From the NCBI GenBank assembly GCA_028023455.1, contig JAQFVV010000071.1, positions 5,222,650 to 5,286,649 on the forward strand: DNA of 64,000 nucleotides, in the 5' to 3' direction. Source of the stretch: Epiperipatus broadwayi. Taxonomy: Eukaryota; Onychophora; Udeonychophora; Euonychophora; Peripatidae. The position numbers and the translations under genes were made by a program. Positions 62,780-64,000 of this stretch are shown piece by piece. How positions within the stretch are numbered: position 1 is the stretch's first letter; each line of letters opens with the position of its first letter. The notes under the pieces are model-generated. The model had not been told where the DNA came from and made no database searches. It saw nothing but the letters and a program-made list of their open reading frames with translations.

Positions 62780-63212
62780 CTAAACTTTCCATACATTAGC
62801 GCCACAAGTGCAAGCCAAAGTAATCAATGGATGCAATAAGGTTTTTGTGCATAAAATCCCTATCTAGTGCTTACTCATCCAATATCCCCAGTCTAGTTGC
62901 CAGCTTGTAGCTTTCATCAGTGAGAAGCCTTGGGTCTGAGAGCACTACACTTGAGAATACTGCATCTAGATGAAGTGCTCTCAGATCCAAGGCTTTTCAC
63001 TGATGAAAGCCACAAGCTGGAAACTAGACTAGGGATATTGGATGAGTAGGCACTTGATAGGAATTTTATGCACAAAAGTCTTCTTGCATCCATTGATTAC
63101 TCTGGCTTGCACTGGTGGTGCTACTGTAGGGAGAGTTTAGCCTCTGTGTAAACAGCTTGTGTAAGCATAAGAAATTGTGATCATGTGATGTTTAGAGGAA
63201 TTTTTATCTATG
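62780..63212. repeat. Family A hammerhead repeats, head-to-head
   Basis: A minus copy (62780-62955) meets a plus copy (62960-63212) at about 62957. The minus ribozyme (62877-62935) has CTGATGA but GCAA for GAAA. The plus ribozyme (62985-63043) keeps CTGATGA, stem II AAGC/GCUG-like and GAAA, but CUAGAC replaces CUAGUC, breaking the A15.1-U16.1 pair. Both should be inactive. Confidence 0.8.
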
Positions 63213-64000
63213 TAGCTCAGATTGTAGGTAATCAAACTATTGTCATTTATATTTTTCACTAGCTCCTCTCATTCTTCTGTTAAAGCCCTAGTGGCAGTTT
63301 TAGTTATGATTATGGTGAACTATACTGAAAATGTACTTAGCATTAAGTTATAAAGAAGAAAACCATTTCAATATGCAGACAAACAAATATTTGCAAATTT
63401 TATAAAGAAATGAAAAAATTAAGCTTACAACATTTTGTTTTTTTACTATTTAATCTTTCTTTTGCATCATATTTTGATCAACTTTACATTATTTATTACA
63501 AATCTAAATTTACAAGTAGAAAACACTCTAAAAAATATTTGAACTTTGAAAAGTAGAAAAATATATATTAAAATGAAATACATAATAAAAATAAAAACTT
63601 TTTTTTATTCATTTGCTGATAAAAAATAAAATTGAATGAATTTCTTCTTATTTGAATTCTATTTTTGAAATTGAAGTGAATTTTTATTCATATACCATAA
63701 AGCAAGGAAATTTTATTTTAAAATTTTAAACTGCACTTAATAAAATTTCACAAAAAAAATTAGTACTCACATTTATAAAAGCATTTATTTTCAGCAAATC
63801 ATTGACGACTCCCATTTTATTGTAATTAAGCCTTTATTTGGCTTATCTTTTTAAAAATAAACATTTTCAAGTAAAATCTAATTGTAATCACATATTTTGG
63901 GTGTTTAAAATAAATACACATAAATAAGCATTAATGTGTAAATAAATTACTGAAAAGTATAAGTTGTCTTTCTAAAGCAACAGAAAATCTCAATCTCAGA
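63213..64000. other. No gene identified
   Basis: AT-rich to the window edge; nothing recognised. Confidence 0.4.

Overview
The window looks like a gene desert from a large, very AT-rich (about 70% or more A+T by eye), repeat-laden metazoan genome, most likely an invertebrate. The basis is intron-scale non-coding DNA, long tetranucleotide arrays, tRNA-derived SINEs, LINE 3' ends and several Penelope-like elements (PLEs). A mollusc or similar invertebrate would fit, but the species cannot be fixed from the sequence. I found no host protein-coding gene, rRNA or functional tRNA that I can defend.

The main result is that much of the dispersed repeat content carries hammerhead self-cleaving ribozyme (HHR) motifs. 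Family A is a 457-bp unit. It is present as a tandem series at 23.7-24.8 kb, with four well-preserved 59-nt ribozymes at 23433-24663, and as more decayed copies at 3.5, 4.6-5.2, 9.5, 16.0, 18.4, 42.7-43.6, 47.3, 59.0, 61.3 and 62.9 kb. Family B is a ~350-bp unit with a different hammerhead (2.1, 4.2, 7.8, 41.5, 60.7 and 61.1 kb). An 814-bp GATA-type microsatellite sits inside one copy. Family C joins a third hammerhead to a tRNA-like module with a Pol III box B (17.0, 17.8, 36.6 and 36.9 kb; tRNA-like parts alone at 13.3 and 33.8 kb). All three share the short stem III seen in hammerheads of PLEs and retrozymes. Many copies lie head to head as palindromes.

The likely enzymatic partners are PLEs. 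One is nearly intact on the minus strand (27130-30318): about 1062 codons with reverse transcriptase, a Cys cluster and a GIY-YIG endonuclease, broken by one in-frame TGA. It has a hammerhead-like motif in its 3' flank at 26597-26624. Decayed PLEs lie at about 21.0-22.1 kb, and palindromes carrying only the endonuclease end lie at 0-0.6, 46.6-47.2 and 55.9-56.9 kb.

Other content: a 2.18-kb solo LTR with a 4-bp target duplication (49539-51717), a 5'-truncated relative (24768-26553), an inverted pair of 3' LTR halves (43891-45645), a 2.7-kb LTR-like element (38760-41459), a mini tRNA-SINE with a perfect 23-bp target duplication (9651-9749), RTE-like LINE 3' ends (8.8, 20.5, 46.0 and 48.8 kb), and several foldback elements of MITE type. 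The remaining AT-rich stretches hold nothing I could identify.
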